From: an uncultured Bacteroidota bacterium
GTDB taxonomy: Bacteria; Bacteroidota; Bacteroidia; NS11-12g; UBA955
Direction: 5' to 3'
Assembly (NCBI GenBank): GCA_903879775.1
Contig: CAIRMY010000153.1
Coordinates: 1-5,766, forward strand
Length of the DNA: 5,766 nucleotides
The notes under the pieces are model-generated. The model made no database searches. It had not been told where the DNA came from and saw only the letters and a program-made list of their open reading frames with translations. The position numbers and the translations under genes were made by a program. Below, in pieces: positions 1 through 5,766 of this stretch. Within the stretch, counting starts at the first letter, position 1; every line of letters begins with the position of its first letter.

Positions 1-549
1 AAAATTCATCAAAAGAAAGATTCGATCAACTCATTGTTTATTCCAATTCTCGATAGTGGATATTTACATAGAATTGATACCACTACCAAAATAGATAGTG
101 CTCAATTGATTCAACCAATTTTACCAATTCAAACGGAATTGGTGATGAACAAAAATCCTGAGTCAAAGGCTAAATGGATAGTTTATCATATAAAACCTGG
201 AGAAACAGTTTGGAATATTGCCGCGAATTTTGATGTAAAAGCCATTGAAATAAAAAAATGGAATAACCTAAGAAGTTATGCTTTAAAGCGTGGAAGGAAG
301 CTCAATATTCTTACCAAATACCCTGATGGTAAACAAATCGAAAATACTGCAGGAAATCTAAATGTTGACGATGCAAAGCCAAAACCAAAGAATGTAACGT
401 CAAAGACTAAAAAATATCACAAAGTAAAGAAAGGAGATACCTTATTTAGCATTTCCAAGAAATACGATTTATCTGTGAACGAATTAAAAGATATCAATCA
501 TCTCCGCAAAAATGAAATCTCAATTGGACAAAAATTGAGGGTAAAATAA
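1..549 (+). CDS. LysM-repeat protein, C-terminal part (5' end outside window); possible MltD-like lytic transglycosylase tail
   Basis: The reading frame is open from base 1, so the true start lies upstream. The first in-frame start-like codon (TTG at 34) is probably internal. What remains is about 182 residues: a linker, then two LysM domains at about 184-312 (begins YHIKPGETVWNIA, ends KRGRKLNIL) and 415-543 (begins YHKVKKGDTLFSISKKY, ends IGQKLRV), joined by a Lys/Asn/Thr-rich spacer. LysM domains bind the N-acetylglucosamine backbone of peptidoglycan, so the product should act in the periplasm. The segment before the first LysM (FIPILDSGYLHRI) loosely resembles the stretch between the catalytic domain and the LysM repeats of Bacteroidota MltD-type transglycosylases. 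That assignment is an inference, because no catalytic domain is in view. A LysM-containing peptidase or amidase is also possible. LysM calls are firm; the enzyme class is not. It converges on the DUF218 gene, with no spacer between the stops. Confidence 0.85.
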   Translation, partial: KIHQKKDSINSLFIPILDSGYLHRIDTTTKIDSAQLIQPILPIQTELVMNKNPESKAKWIVYHIKPGETVWNIAANFDVKAIEIKKWNNLRSYALKRGRKLNILTKYPDGKQIENTAGNLNVDDAKPKPKNVTSKTKKYHKVKKGDTLFSISKKYDLSVNELKDINHLRKNEISIGQKLRVK

Positions 550-562
550 TTATCCTTTTCCC
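539..562. terminator. Candidate bidirectional terminator hairpin across the convergent stop codons
   Basis: GGG (539-541) can pair with CCC (560-562) and AAAA (543-546) with TTTT (556-559), leaving one bulged T at 542 and a 9-base loop that contains both stop codons. On the - strand the hairpin is followed within a few bases by a run of five T, and on the + strand by TATTTTAT, so it could end transcripts from both sides. The stem is short, A/T-rich and bulged, so this is only a candidate. Confidence 0.35.
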
Positions 563-1389
563 GATATTTTATATGTCATAATCCCAATCCACTCGTGCAT
601 TAAATCTCCAAGCTTATCAATGGCTCCAGCCGATGGAACAATAAAAGACGACAATGAATAATTCCGATCTTTTGAGGATGTAAAATGTGCTCTATATTCA
701 ACAAAAGGCACTCCAACTTTTTTATAGCACATTGCCGAACGGTTCATATGTGATGCACTCGTAATTAAGCACACAGGTTCTTTAATCTTTAAACTATCCA
801 ATAAATGCTTCGTATATACCGCATTTTCATAGGTATTTCTTGCCTTTGGATCAATGATGATTTTATTCGAATCTACTCCCAATGATATCATATATTTACG
901 GGCTTCAACTGCCTCATAATAAACATGATTGATAATTGAAGATGAACCTCCACTCAAAATCACCCTATCAAATTTACCAAGTTGAATGCCTTGAAACCCT
1001 ACCATAAATCGATCTCCTGCATCCATTAATCTATAACGATTCCTAACCCTGTCGTATCCCAAATAACCTCCTAAAACAACAGCCGTTTTAGGCAATGTAC
1101 TTTTGACAGATACATCCAAAATCGATTCAGAGCCCTCACTTCCCTCCCACCAAATATTCAATTCATTGATCAAAACTGAATTTCCACATAGAAATAAAAT
1201 CACAATGGCATAGCTTAAATTCTTGCGCGCATTCCTTTTTTGCAAATACAGGTAGAACCACTTTTTAAATTTATTTTGAGGGACGGTTTCTCTCAAATTT
1301 AATTTTATCAACGCAATGACCACCAAAATACTCACCCAAAACAAGGGGCTAAGTAAGAAGGATAATACTTTACTCAGTATAAAAAACAT
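550..1389 (-). CDS. DUF218 (ElyC/SanA/YdcF-like) membrane protein
   Basis: 279 residues from an ATG at 1387-1389. Two hydrophobic helices (about residues 4-29 and 58-75) flank a basic loop (31-57) that should be cytoplasmic, which puts the C-terminal domain in the periplasm. The DUF218 core follows: VVLGG (104-108), a conserved-looking RLMDAGDR segment (120-127), ILSGG (144-148), acidic E159/E162 before a short helix, NTYENA (185-190) and TSASHMNRS (210-218). The end, with an LHEWIGI-like helix, also suits the family. Two N-terminal helices and the length are closer to E. coli ElyC than to the shorter YdcF. ElyC is linked to peptidoglycan and lipid-carrier metabolism, but the biochemical activity of the family is poorly defined. 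An envelope role here is therefore inferred. The start is 11 bp past the stop of the lipoprotein gene, which suggests co-transcription. No clear ribosome-binding sequence precedes the ATG, as is common in Bacteroidota. Confidence 0.9.
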   Translation of the reverse strand: MFFILSKVLSFLLSPLFWVSILVVIALIKLNLRETVPQNKFKKWFYLYLQKRNARKNLSYAIVILFLCGNSVLINELNIWWEGSEGSESILDVSVKSTLPKTAVVLGGYLGYDRVRNRYRLMDAGDRFMVGFQGIQLGKFDRVILSGGSSSIINHVYYEAVEARKYMISLGVDSNKIIIDPKARNTYENAVYTKHLLDSLKIKEPVCLITSASHMNRSAMCYKKVGVPFVEYRAHFTSSKDRNYSLSSFIVPSAGAIDKLGDLMHEWIGIMTYKISGKG

Positions 1390-1400
1390 GAAAGTTTAAA

Positions 1401-1952
1401 TTAAAATAGATAGATCCAAATGAGGTAAATCAGAAGTAACAAAACCAATAAATTTAACCAACTATATCCAACCAACATATGAATCAAACCAAGAATCAAT
1501 AACGCTAAGACAATGATTAAAACCAGCTTCAATAAACCTTCAACTGAAGTATCAAAATCATTTTTCTGGATTTTAACAGATTGAGAACTTTTAATTTCTC
1601 GCTTTCCCAAATCAGATGATTTTGATTTAGGTAAATTCTTAATGTGTTGTTTTACATTTTGAATCAATTTTAACTTCTGAACTAAGGTTAATTTTGGTGC
1701 AGAACCATTTATATTCAACGCGGTTTCTTTTGTAAATATTAATCTCGAATCAGAAACTTCATTTTCTTTAAAGACTGTAGAATTCGATTGATTGACTGGC
1801 TCATGATTCGAAATATGTGAATGATTCAATTTTGCAGTATGATGTTGAGCACACCCACCACCAAAACCATTTTCAATATACTTTACGCCACAACCGCTTA
1901 AAAATGAGATTGTTATTCCAACAACCATCATCAATTTCATTGAATATTTCAT
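1401..1952 (-). CDS. Small lipoprotein with two C-terminal membrane helices, function unknown
   Basis: 183 residues. The N-terminus is a lipoprotein signal: Lys at 2 and 6, a hydrophobic stretch at about 7-17, and lipobox LSGC with the acylated cysteine at residue 21. After it come a Gly-rich patch (GFGGGC, 29-34) and a His-rich patch (His at 37, 38, 44, 46 and 50), then a polar Lys/Ser/Asn-rich region to about 135. The last 44 residues form two very hydrophobic segments (about 140-161 and 165-183) separated by a short turn. The protein ends one residue after the tyrosine-leucine of the second helix, so there is no C-terminal domain. I do not recognise a named family. The ATG at 1950-1952 is chosen because it gives a normal signal peptide; a second ATG four codons on would also work. 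It is probably the first gene of a two-gene unit with the downstream DUF218 gene. Confidence 0.8.
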   Translation of the reverse strand: MKYSMKLMMVVGITISFLSGCGVKYIENGFGGGCAQHHTAKLNHSHISNHEPVNQSNSTVFKENEVSDSRLIFTKETALNINGSAPKLTLVQKLKLIQNVKQHIKNLPKSKSSDLGKREIKSSQSVKIQKNDFDTSVEGLLKLVLIIVLALLILGLIHMLVGYSWLNLLVLLLLIYLIWIYLF

Positions 1953-1997
1953 ACCTATTTTAATTATAAAACGAATTTAACCAAAATATTAAGTGTA

Positions 1998-2019
1998 TCG
2001 TTGATCAACTTATCAACGA
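1998..2019 (-). terminator. Perfect hairpin just after the DUF2130 stop codon
   Basis: An 8-bp perfect inverted repeat, TCGTTGAT and ATCAACGA, surrounds a 6-base loop and begins two bases beyond the TAG stop of the DUF2130 gene. This is a typical place for a transcript end or for 3'-end protection. On the - strand it is followed by TACACTTAATATTTT, which is not a proper T-tract, so it may be a weak terminator or a partial read-through point before the lipoprotein gene 46 bases further on. Confidence 0.45.
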
Positions 2020-2020
2020 G

Positions 2021-3328
2021 CTAAAAATCATCTTCCACCCCATCGTCACCGCTATCAATTCCCTTACTCAATTCATCAAACTTTGCACTCATTGTTGGAT
2101 TGCCTCTGGTGAGCTTTTTAATCGTTAAATCTTCCGCCTTATTGTTTGCCAAACGCAAATTGTTTTCCGACGATAACAATGCATCTTTTGTTTTTTGTAA
2201 ATGGTCTATGGTCTTGTCTATTTCATCTATGGCAATCTTAAACTTCTTACTCGCCATTTCATAGTTTCTCGCAAATCCCTCTTTAAACGAATTGATGTTA
2301 TCCTCAAAATTAGTAATGTCGATGTTCTGATTTTTCATCGTAGCCAATTCTGCCTTGTATTTTAAAGAATTCATAGCCGCATTCCTCAATAATGTAATGA
2401 TTGGAATGAAAAATTGAGGACGAACCACATACATCTTCGGGAATTTATGTGCAACATCAACAATTCCAGTGTTATACAATTCACTGTCGGATTCTAATAA
2501 ACTCACCAAAACTGCGTATTCGCACTTCTTCTCGATCCTATCTTTATCAAGTTCCTTCAAAAAGTCTTCATTTTTTTTCTTGGTGGTCGTTTCATCCACT
2601 TCATTTTTCATTTCAAACATAATTGAAATGATTTCATTGCCATCATCGTCAGTCTCTTTGTAAATATAATCGCCCTTACTTCCCGTCTTTGAATCGTTGT
2701 CCTTTTCAAAATAAGCCTTAGGGAAAGCAGTGGCCCTCAATTTATTGAATTCAATTTCACAATGCTGCTCTAAGGTTTCGCCAACCATTTTGGTCGACAG
2801 TTTTAACTTCATGTCTTTCCTAAAAGCAATTTCTTCATCCTTAATTTTAATGATTTCTTCCTTGCTTTTCAACTCAGCTTGAAATTTATCTTTCAACGTT
2901 GTTTCTAGCACCTGCTTTTCCAATTCTTTGCTATTAACCGCATTCAACAAGTCATCTCTCTCTTTTTCAATCAGCTTTACAGCTTCTGAGATTTTTAACT
3001 TCTTGTCCAATTCCGCATTTTCAATGGCCGACTTCATTGTCGCAATTTCAGCGTCTTTTTTCATTACTTGCTCTGTCAAAGCTCTCTCTGCCCTAGCCTT
3101 CAATTCAGCTATTTCATTGTCCTTCTTAGAAATATGAACCTGTAACGCATTCTTTAAATTCGCTTCTGCCAATTTCACCGCTGAATCTTTTTCACGCTCA
3201 GCAATGACCATCCTCGTTTTTAATTCTTCTTCAAATTGATGATCTCTTACTTGTTTTAAAATATCGGCAAAGCCGGCTTCATCGACTTTAAAAGCTTTCT
3301 TACAATTCGGACAAATGATATCGTTCAT
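2021..3328 (-). CDS. DUF2130 domain protein: N-terminal CPNC, long coiled coil, PD-(D/E)XK-like core
   Basis: 435 residues from the ATG at 3326-3328. A TTG eight codons upstream keeps the frame open, but the ATG gives the usual family start, MNDIICPNCKKAFKVDEAGF. Order of parts: a CPNC pair (residues 6-9) in a short zinc-ribbon-like head; a Lys/Glu/Ala-rich coiled coil (about 30-175); the DUF2130 core (about 180-325); a second helical, coiled-coil-like region (about 335-400); and an acidic tail ending in GVEDDF. The core shows GETLEQHCE (183-191), GSKGDY with D220, and FEMKNE with E239 and K241, followed by a basic helix and a YAVLVS strand (271-276). D...ExK with a preceding glutamate helix is the layout of PD-(D/E)XK nucleases. 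The family has no settled function that I know of. The protein should be cytoplasmic, as there is no signal or membrane segment. A 159-bp gap upstream suggests its own promoter, though none is clear. Confidence 0.9.
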   Translation of the reverse strand: MNDIICPNCKKAFKVDEAGFADILKQVRDHQFEEELKTRMVIAEREKDSAVKLAEANLKNALQVHISKKDNEIAELKARAERALTEQVMKKDAEIATMKSAIENAELDKKLKISEAVKLIEKERDDLLNAVNSKELEKQVLETTLKDKFQAELKSKEEIIKIKDEEIAFRKDMKLKLSTKMVGETLEQHCEIEFNKLRATAFPKAYFEKDNDSKTGSKGDYIYKETDDDGNEIISIMFEMKNEVDETTTKKKNEDFLKELDKDRIEKKCEYAVLVSLLESDSELYNTGIVDVAHKFPKMYVVRPQFFIPIITLLRNAAMNSLKYKAELATMKNQNIDITNFEDNINSFKEGFARNYEMASKKFKIAIDEIDKTIDHLQKTKDALLSSENNLRLANNKAEDLTIKKLTRGNPTMSAKFDELSKGIDSGDDGVEDDF

Positions 3329-3487
3329 ATTTTTTGGTAATTTTTTAATCAAAAGATTTCCGCTAAAGATAATTCTTTTGACGTAATAATTAATTTACTT
3401 TTTGGTGTACTCTTATTTTTTTTTGAGGGACAAAGGAGAGAATTTCAACAGCTCTATAAGATCAACTTCGATACAGTCAATTATCAT

Positions 3488-5766
3488 TTACCTGAGTCTC
3501 TCATACTTAAATCCCTTTGAATCAACATAATATAACACTTGCTGATTTGCATCCGAAATTTCAAACAAATTACTTGAAACCACTCTAAATCCATTCGAAA
3601 AACTATTTGCCTCAACATACAACTTCTGCATCAACGCATTGTAATATTCAATTTTATCTGCTTTTTTAACACACAAAATCACTTCATTCACACATCCTTT
3701 TTTAGATTCTACCGCACAATATTTGGTGAAAATAAATTGATTCTCAAATGCAATTTTAAATTCATTTTTACGATTCACAACAGCGTAATTTCCGTTGTAA
3801 CTTCTCACAATATATAAATCATTCAAACCCCCAAGAACTGGCATAATTTCACTGTAATTCGCTGGCAATATCAATTGAAAATCAGACTCCGACAATAAAC
3901 CAAACATTCCATTTTTTGAGACTTTTACATGTGTTGTTTCTTCGTCGTAGGCTACCTTTAAATCTTCCAAATCAACAAGGATTCGCCTGGTCATTCCACT
4001 GAAATACTTTAATTTTTCAACTGCACCACTTTTAGTCTTAAACACACCCAAACTATGCTTGTCATTCAACCATTCAAATCCCATTCCCGAAACGTTTAAT
4101 TGAGAAATTTCTCCTTTTACATCAATCACGGCACTTTGCTTCTTCCCCAATAACAACCAATGCGTTGAATCTAAATTCTCAATGGTAAAATCCTCAATTT
4201 TCAATAATAATCGTCCCGCGGCATTTACAATGCCCACTTGGGTAAACGATACATTGTCGTGTATTCTTTGAAACGGAAAGTTATCTGAACTATGGTCTAA
4301 TATGGTATAGTTTGCAGTTTTCGACATTGGAAACATCCACTTTCCCTCAAAATCTAAAATGCCCGAAGAATCTTTATGATGAATGATTGCCACACCAGAA
4401 TGTATGCGCACATTTTGGTAATACCTTGTCATTGTTTTCTTGCCCTTTCCAATCACTTGCCAGCCGTTTTTCGACTTCACCGCGGCCATAAAACCTGAAA
4501 ATCCTTGAGCACTATCAAATTCCAACTGCGTAAACAAATTCCCCTTAGCATCAATAAAACCGAATTTCCCATTGATCGATACAGATGCCATTTTAATGTC
4601 GTCAACTATGTTTAAATTTAACAAATTAAATTCATTAAAATTAGAAGCTGAATTGTATTTGGGCTGAATGATCCATTTTAATTCTTCATTCATATAGCCA
4701 AATTTTTGTTGAGAATTTGAAACAGGAATCAATCCATTTGAACCAATTTTACCAATAAATTTAAACTCAAAAACTCCAAGCTTCTTGTTTTCAAGATGAT
4801 AAAATGACCATAAATCTTTTTTGCGAACGGCCACCAATTTATCTGAACCAATGTTCGCAATTTCATCAAAATCAGCTGACAGCAACACTTCATTGTTTCC
4901 TAAAATTAACCCATATAAACCCTTCACCGATAAATACTTAAAGGCTTTCTTAGACACTTTTTTAAATTCTGAACTTTCTAGGCTCGACAATAACTGAGTG
5001 CCTAAATGATTATAGAAATCAATCCATTTTTTATCTCTACAAACCACAGCATTTACGTTTTCAATATAATTGATGGTGATGTACTTGGGCTCAATTATTT
5101 GACTGGTATTTGCAAAATACAAACCTTGTAAATCAGACTTATTTTGAAGCCTAAAAATTGGCAATGCACAATTTTCAAGTGGCGAAACAGAGGTATAAAT
5201 TGATTTCAGCAAATTTTGTCCCTCAGAATTAAATAAAGTCTGATATTTTTTCGAAGATGCAATGAAAAATCGTGTATTTCCAACTGCTGTAGAAGCTGAT
5301 TTAACATTCAAATTTACCTTTTCTATGAGTTGAATCTCATCATAATTTGGGGGGATAATGACCGCCGCACTTGAAGAAAGCATGCCAAAAAAACCGCCCT
5401 CTTCAACCAAGAACAACCTAGTATTAAACGTTTTCAAATTCAAATTGCTGTAGGAAATTGACTGATACGTTTCAGTTGAAAATTGAACCCTCGGTTTTGC
5501 CTTTTCATCAAGTGCAATTTGTATCAATTTTGACTTCTTCTTACCTTTTGTTGTTGTAGTGCCAATCAAATCCAATGAATTGTATGGGTTTGCATTTGAA
5601 AAATGAGCAATATTTTCAGGATCTCCAAACACCAAAACTTGAATATTGTCATAGTCCAACGGAACAAGAATTGTTCGGTTCAATCCCGAAAAAACACCAC
5701 ATTTTCCTTTTTTGTAGGCAATAAATAAATCTCTGTTTTGCAAATAATTGAGAGAATCGTATTCTG
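3488..5766 (-). CDS. WG-repeat-like protein (5' end outside window)
   Basis: The frame is open to the right edge, and the residues there (EYDSLNYLQNRDLF) continue a repeat, so the TTG at 5741-5743 is not a credible start. At least 758 residues are present. The protein is a series of degenerate WG repeats: a short Gly-centred strand pair (GKCGVF, GGFFGML, KGLYGLI, NGKFGFID, NGMFGLL), then 10-20 residues on a hydrophobic/Pro strand and an aromatic-acidic turn (VPLDYDNI, IPPNYDEI, IEPKYITI, SADFDEI, IQPKYNSA, LPANYSEI). Counting from 5743, units begin near residues 8, 114, 203, 272, 346, 388, 458 and 608. WG repeats are thought to form beta-rich binding surfaces; the partner is unknown. No enzyme motif is visible. 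Any signal peptide would be outside the window, so location is undetermined. The gene ends with TAA 159 bp before the DUF2130 start. Confidence 0.85.
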   Translation of the reverse strand, partial: EYDSLNYLQNRDLFIAYKKGKCGVFSGLNRTILVPLDYDNIQVLVFGDPENIAHFSNANPYNSLDLIGTTTTKGKKKSKLIQIALDEKAKPRVQFSTETYQSISYSNLNLKTFNTRLFLVEEGGFFGMLSSSAAVIIPPNYDEIQLIEKVNLNVKSASTAVGNTRFFIASSKKYQTLFNSEGQNLLKSIYTSVSPLENCALPIFRLQNKSDLQGLYFANTSQIIEPKYITINYIENVNAVVCRDKKWIDFYNHLGTQLLSSLESSEFKKVSKKAFKYLSVKGLYGLILGNNEVLLSADFDEIANIGSDKLVAVRKKDLWSFYHLENKKLGVFEFKFIGKIGSNGLIPVSNSQQKFGYMNEELKWIIQPKYNSASNFNEFNLLNLNIVDDIKMASVSINGKFGFIDAKGNLFTQLEFDSAQGFSGFMAAVKSKNGWQVIGKGKKTMTRYYQNVRIHSGVAIIHHKDSSGILDFEGKWMFPMSKTANYTILDHSSDNFPFQRIHDNVSFTQVGIVNAAGRLLLKIEDFTIENLDSTHWLLLGKKQSAVIDVKGEISQLNVSGMGFEWLNDKHSLGVFKTKSGAVEKLKYFSGMTRRILVDLEDLKVAYDEETTHVKVSKNGMFGLLSESDFQLILPANYSEIMPVLGGLNDLYIVRSYNGNYAVVNRKNEFKIAFENQFIFTKYCAVESKKGCVNEVILCVKKADKIEYYNALMQKLYVEANSFSNGFRVVSSNLFEISDANQQVLYYVDSKGFKYERLR

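Noticed and set aside
1981..2018. TAATATTTTG on the - strand as a Bacteroidota promoter element before the lipoprotein gene
   Set aside because: The spacing inside the element does not fit TAnnTTTG, and the upstream TTGAT belongs to the hairpin, so the match is too loose to call.
2571..2578. Run of eight T (eight A in the coding strand) in the DUF2130 gene as a frameshift site
   Set aside because: It encodes an ordinary Lys-rich stretch, the frame continues intact into conserved sequence, and there is no alternative product downstream.
2469..2663. Open frame of 64 codons on the + strand
   Set aside because: It lies wholly inside the DUF2130 gene on the other strand, has a Ser/Phe-rich composition typical of the reverse of Lys/Glu-rich coding, and shows no recognisable domain.
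2928..3137. Open frame of 69 codons on the + strand
   Set aside because: It is opposite the coiled-coil part of the DUF2130 gene; its Ser/Ala/Phe-rich translation is what the complement of that coiled coil would give.
3329..3352. TTG at 3350-3352 as the start of the DUF2130 gene
   Set aside because: The ATG at 3326-3328 gives the usual family N-terminus, while the extra eight residues (Lys-rich, from an A/T-rich leader) look like untranslated sequence.
3329..3487. Possible promoter for the DUF2130 gene, including TATCTTTA on the - strand and a run of nine T at 3416-3424
   Set aside because: TATCTTTA is one base off the Bacteroidota TAnnTTTG element, but no TTTG lies 19-21 bases upstream of it. 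The T run has no stem before it on the + strand. Nothing else stood out in this gap.

Overview
The window is AT-rich and gene-dense. It looks like chromosomal DNA of a Bacteroidota bacterium, probably flavobacterial or a close relative. This rests on strong A/T bias, start codons preceded by A/T runs rather than clear Shine-Dalgarno sequences, a long degenerate WG-repeat protein, a LysM tail of the kind found on Bacteroidota MltD-type enzymes, and a DUF2130 protein of familiar Bacteroidota type. The taxon is inferred from style, not from a marker gene.

Layout: one gene on the + strand enters from the left edge (1-549) and encodes the two-LysM C-terminal end of a secreted, probably peptidoglycan-acting protein. 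It meets a leftward series of four genes on the - strand with no base between the two stop codons. In transcription order from the right these are a WG-repeat protein cut by the right edge (3488-5766), a 159-bp gap, a DUF2130 coiled-coil protein (2021-3328), a 68-bp gap with a perfect hairpin, a small lipoprotein with a membrane-spanning tail (1401-1952), an 11-bp gap, and an ElyC/SanA-like DUF218 membrane protein (550-1389). The last two are close enough to be one operon. The DUF2130 and WG genes may be separate units.

Functional reading: the LysM protein, the lipoprotein and the DUF218 protein all point to the cell envelope. The DUF2130 protein looks cytoplasmic and carries a readable PD-(D/E)XK nuclease-like signature. 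The WG-repeat protein is probably a binding or scaffold protein of unknown partner. I see no RNA gene, CRISPR array, insertion sequence or integration site, and no clear new system. The points most worth a second look are the nuclease-like motif in the DUF2130 protein, the lipoprotein with two C-terminal membrane helices, the WG-repeat protein with no Trp-Gly pair, and the hairpin lying across the convergent stop codons.
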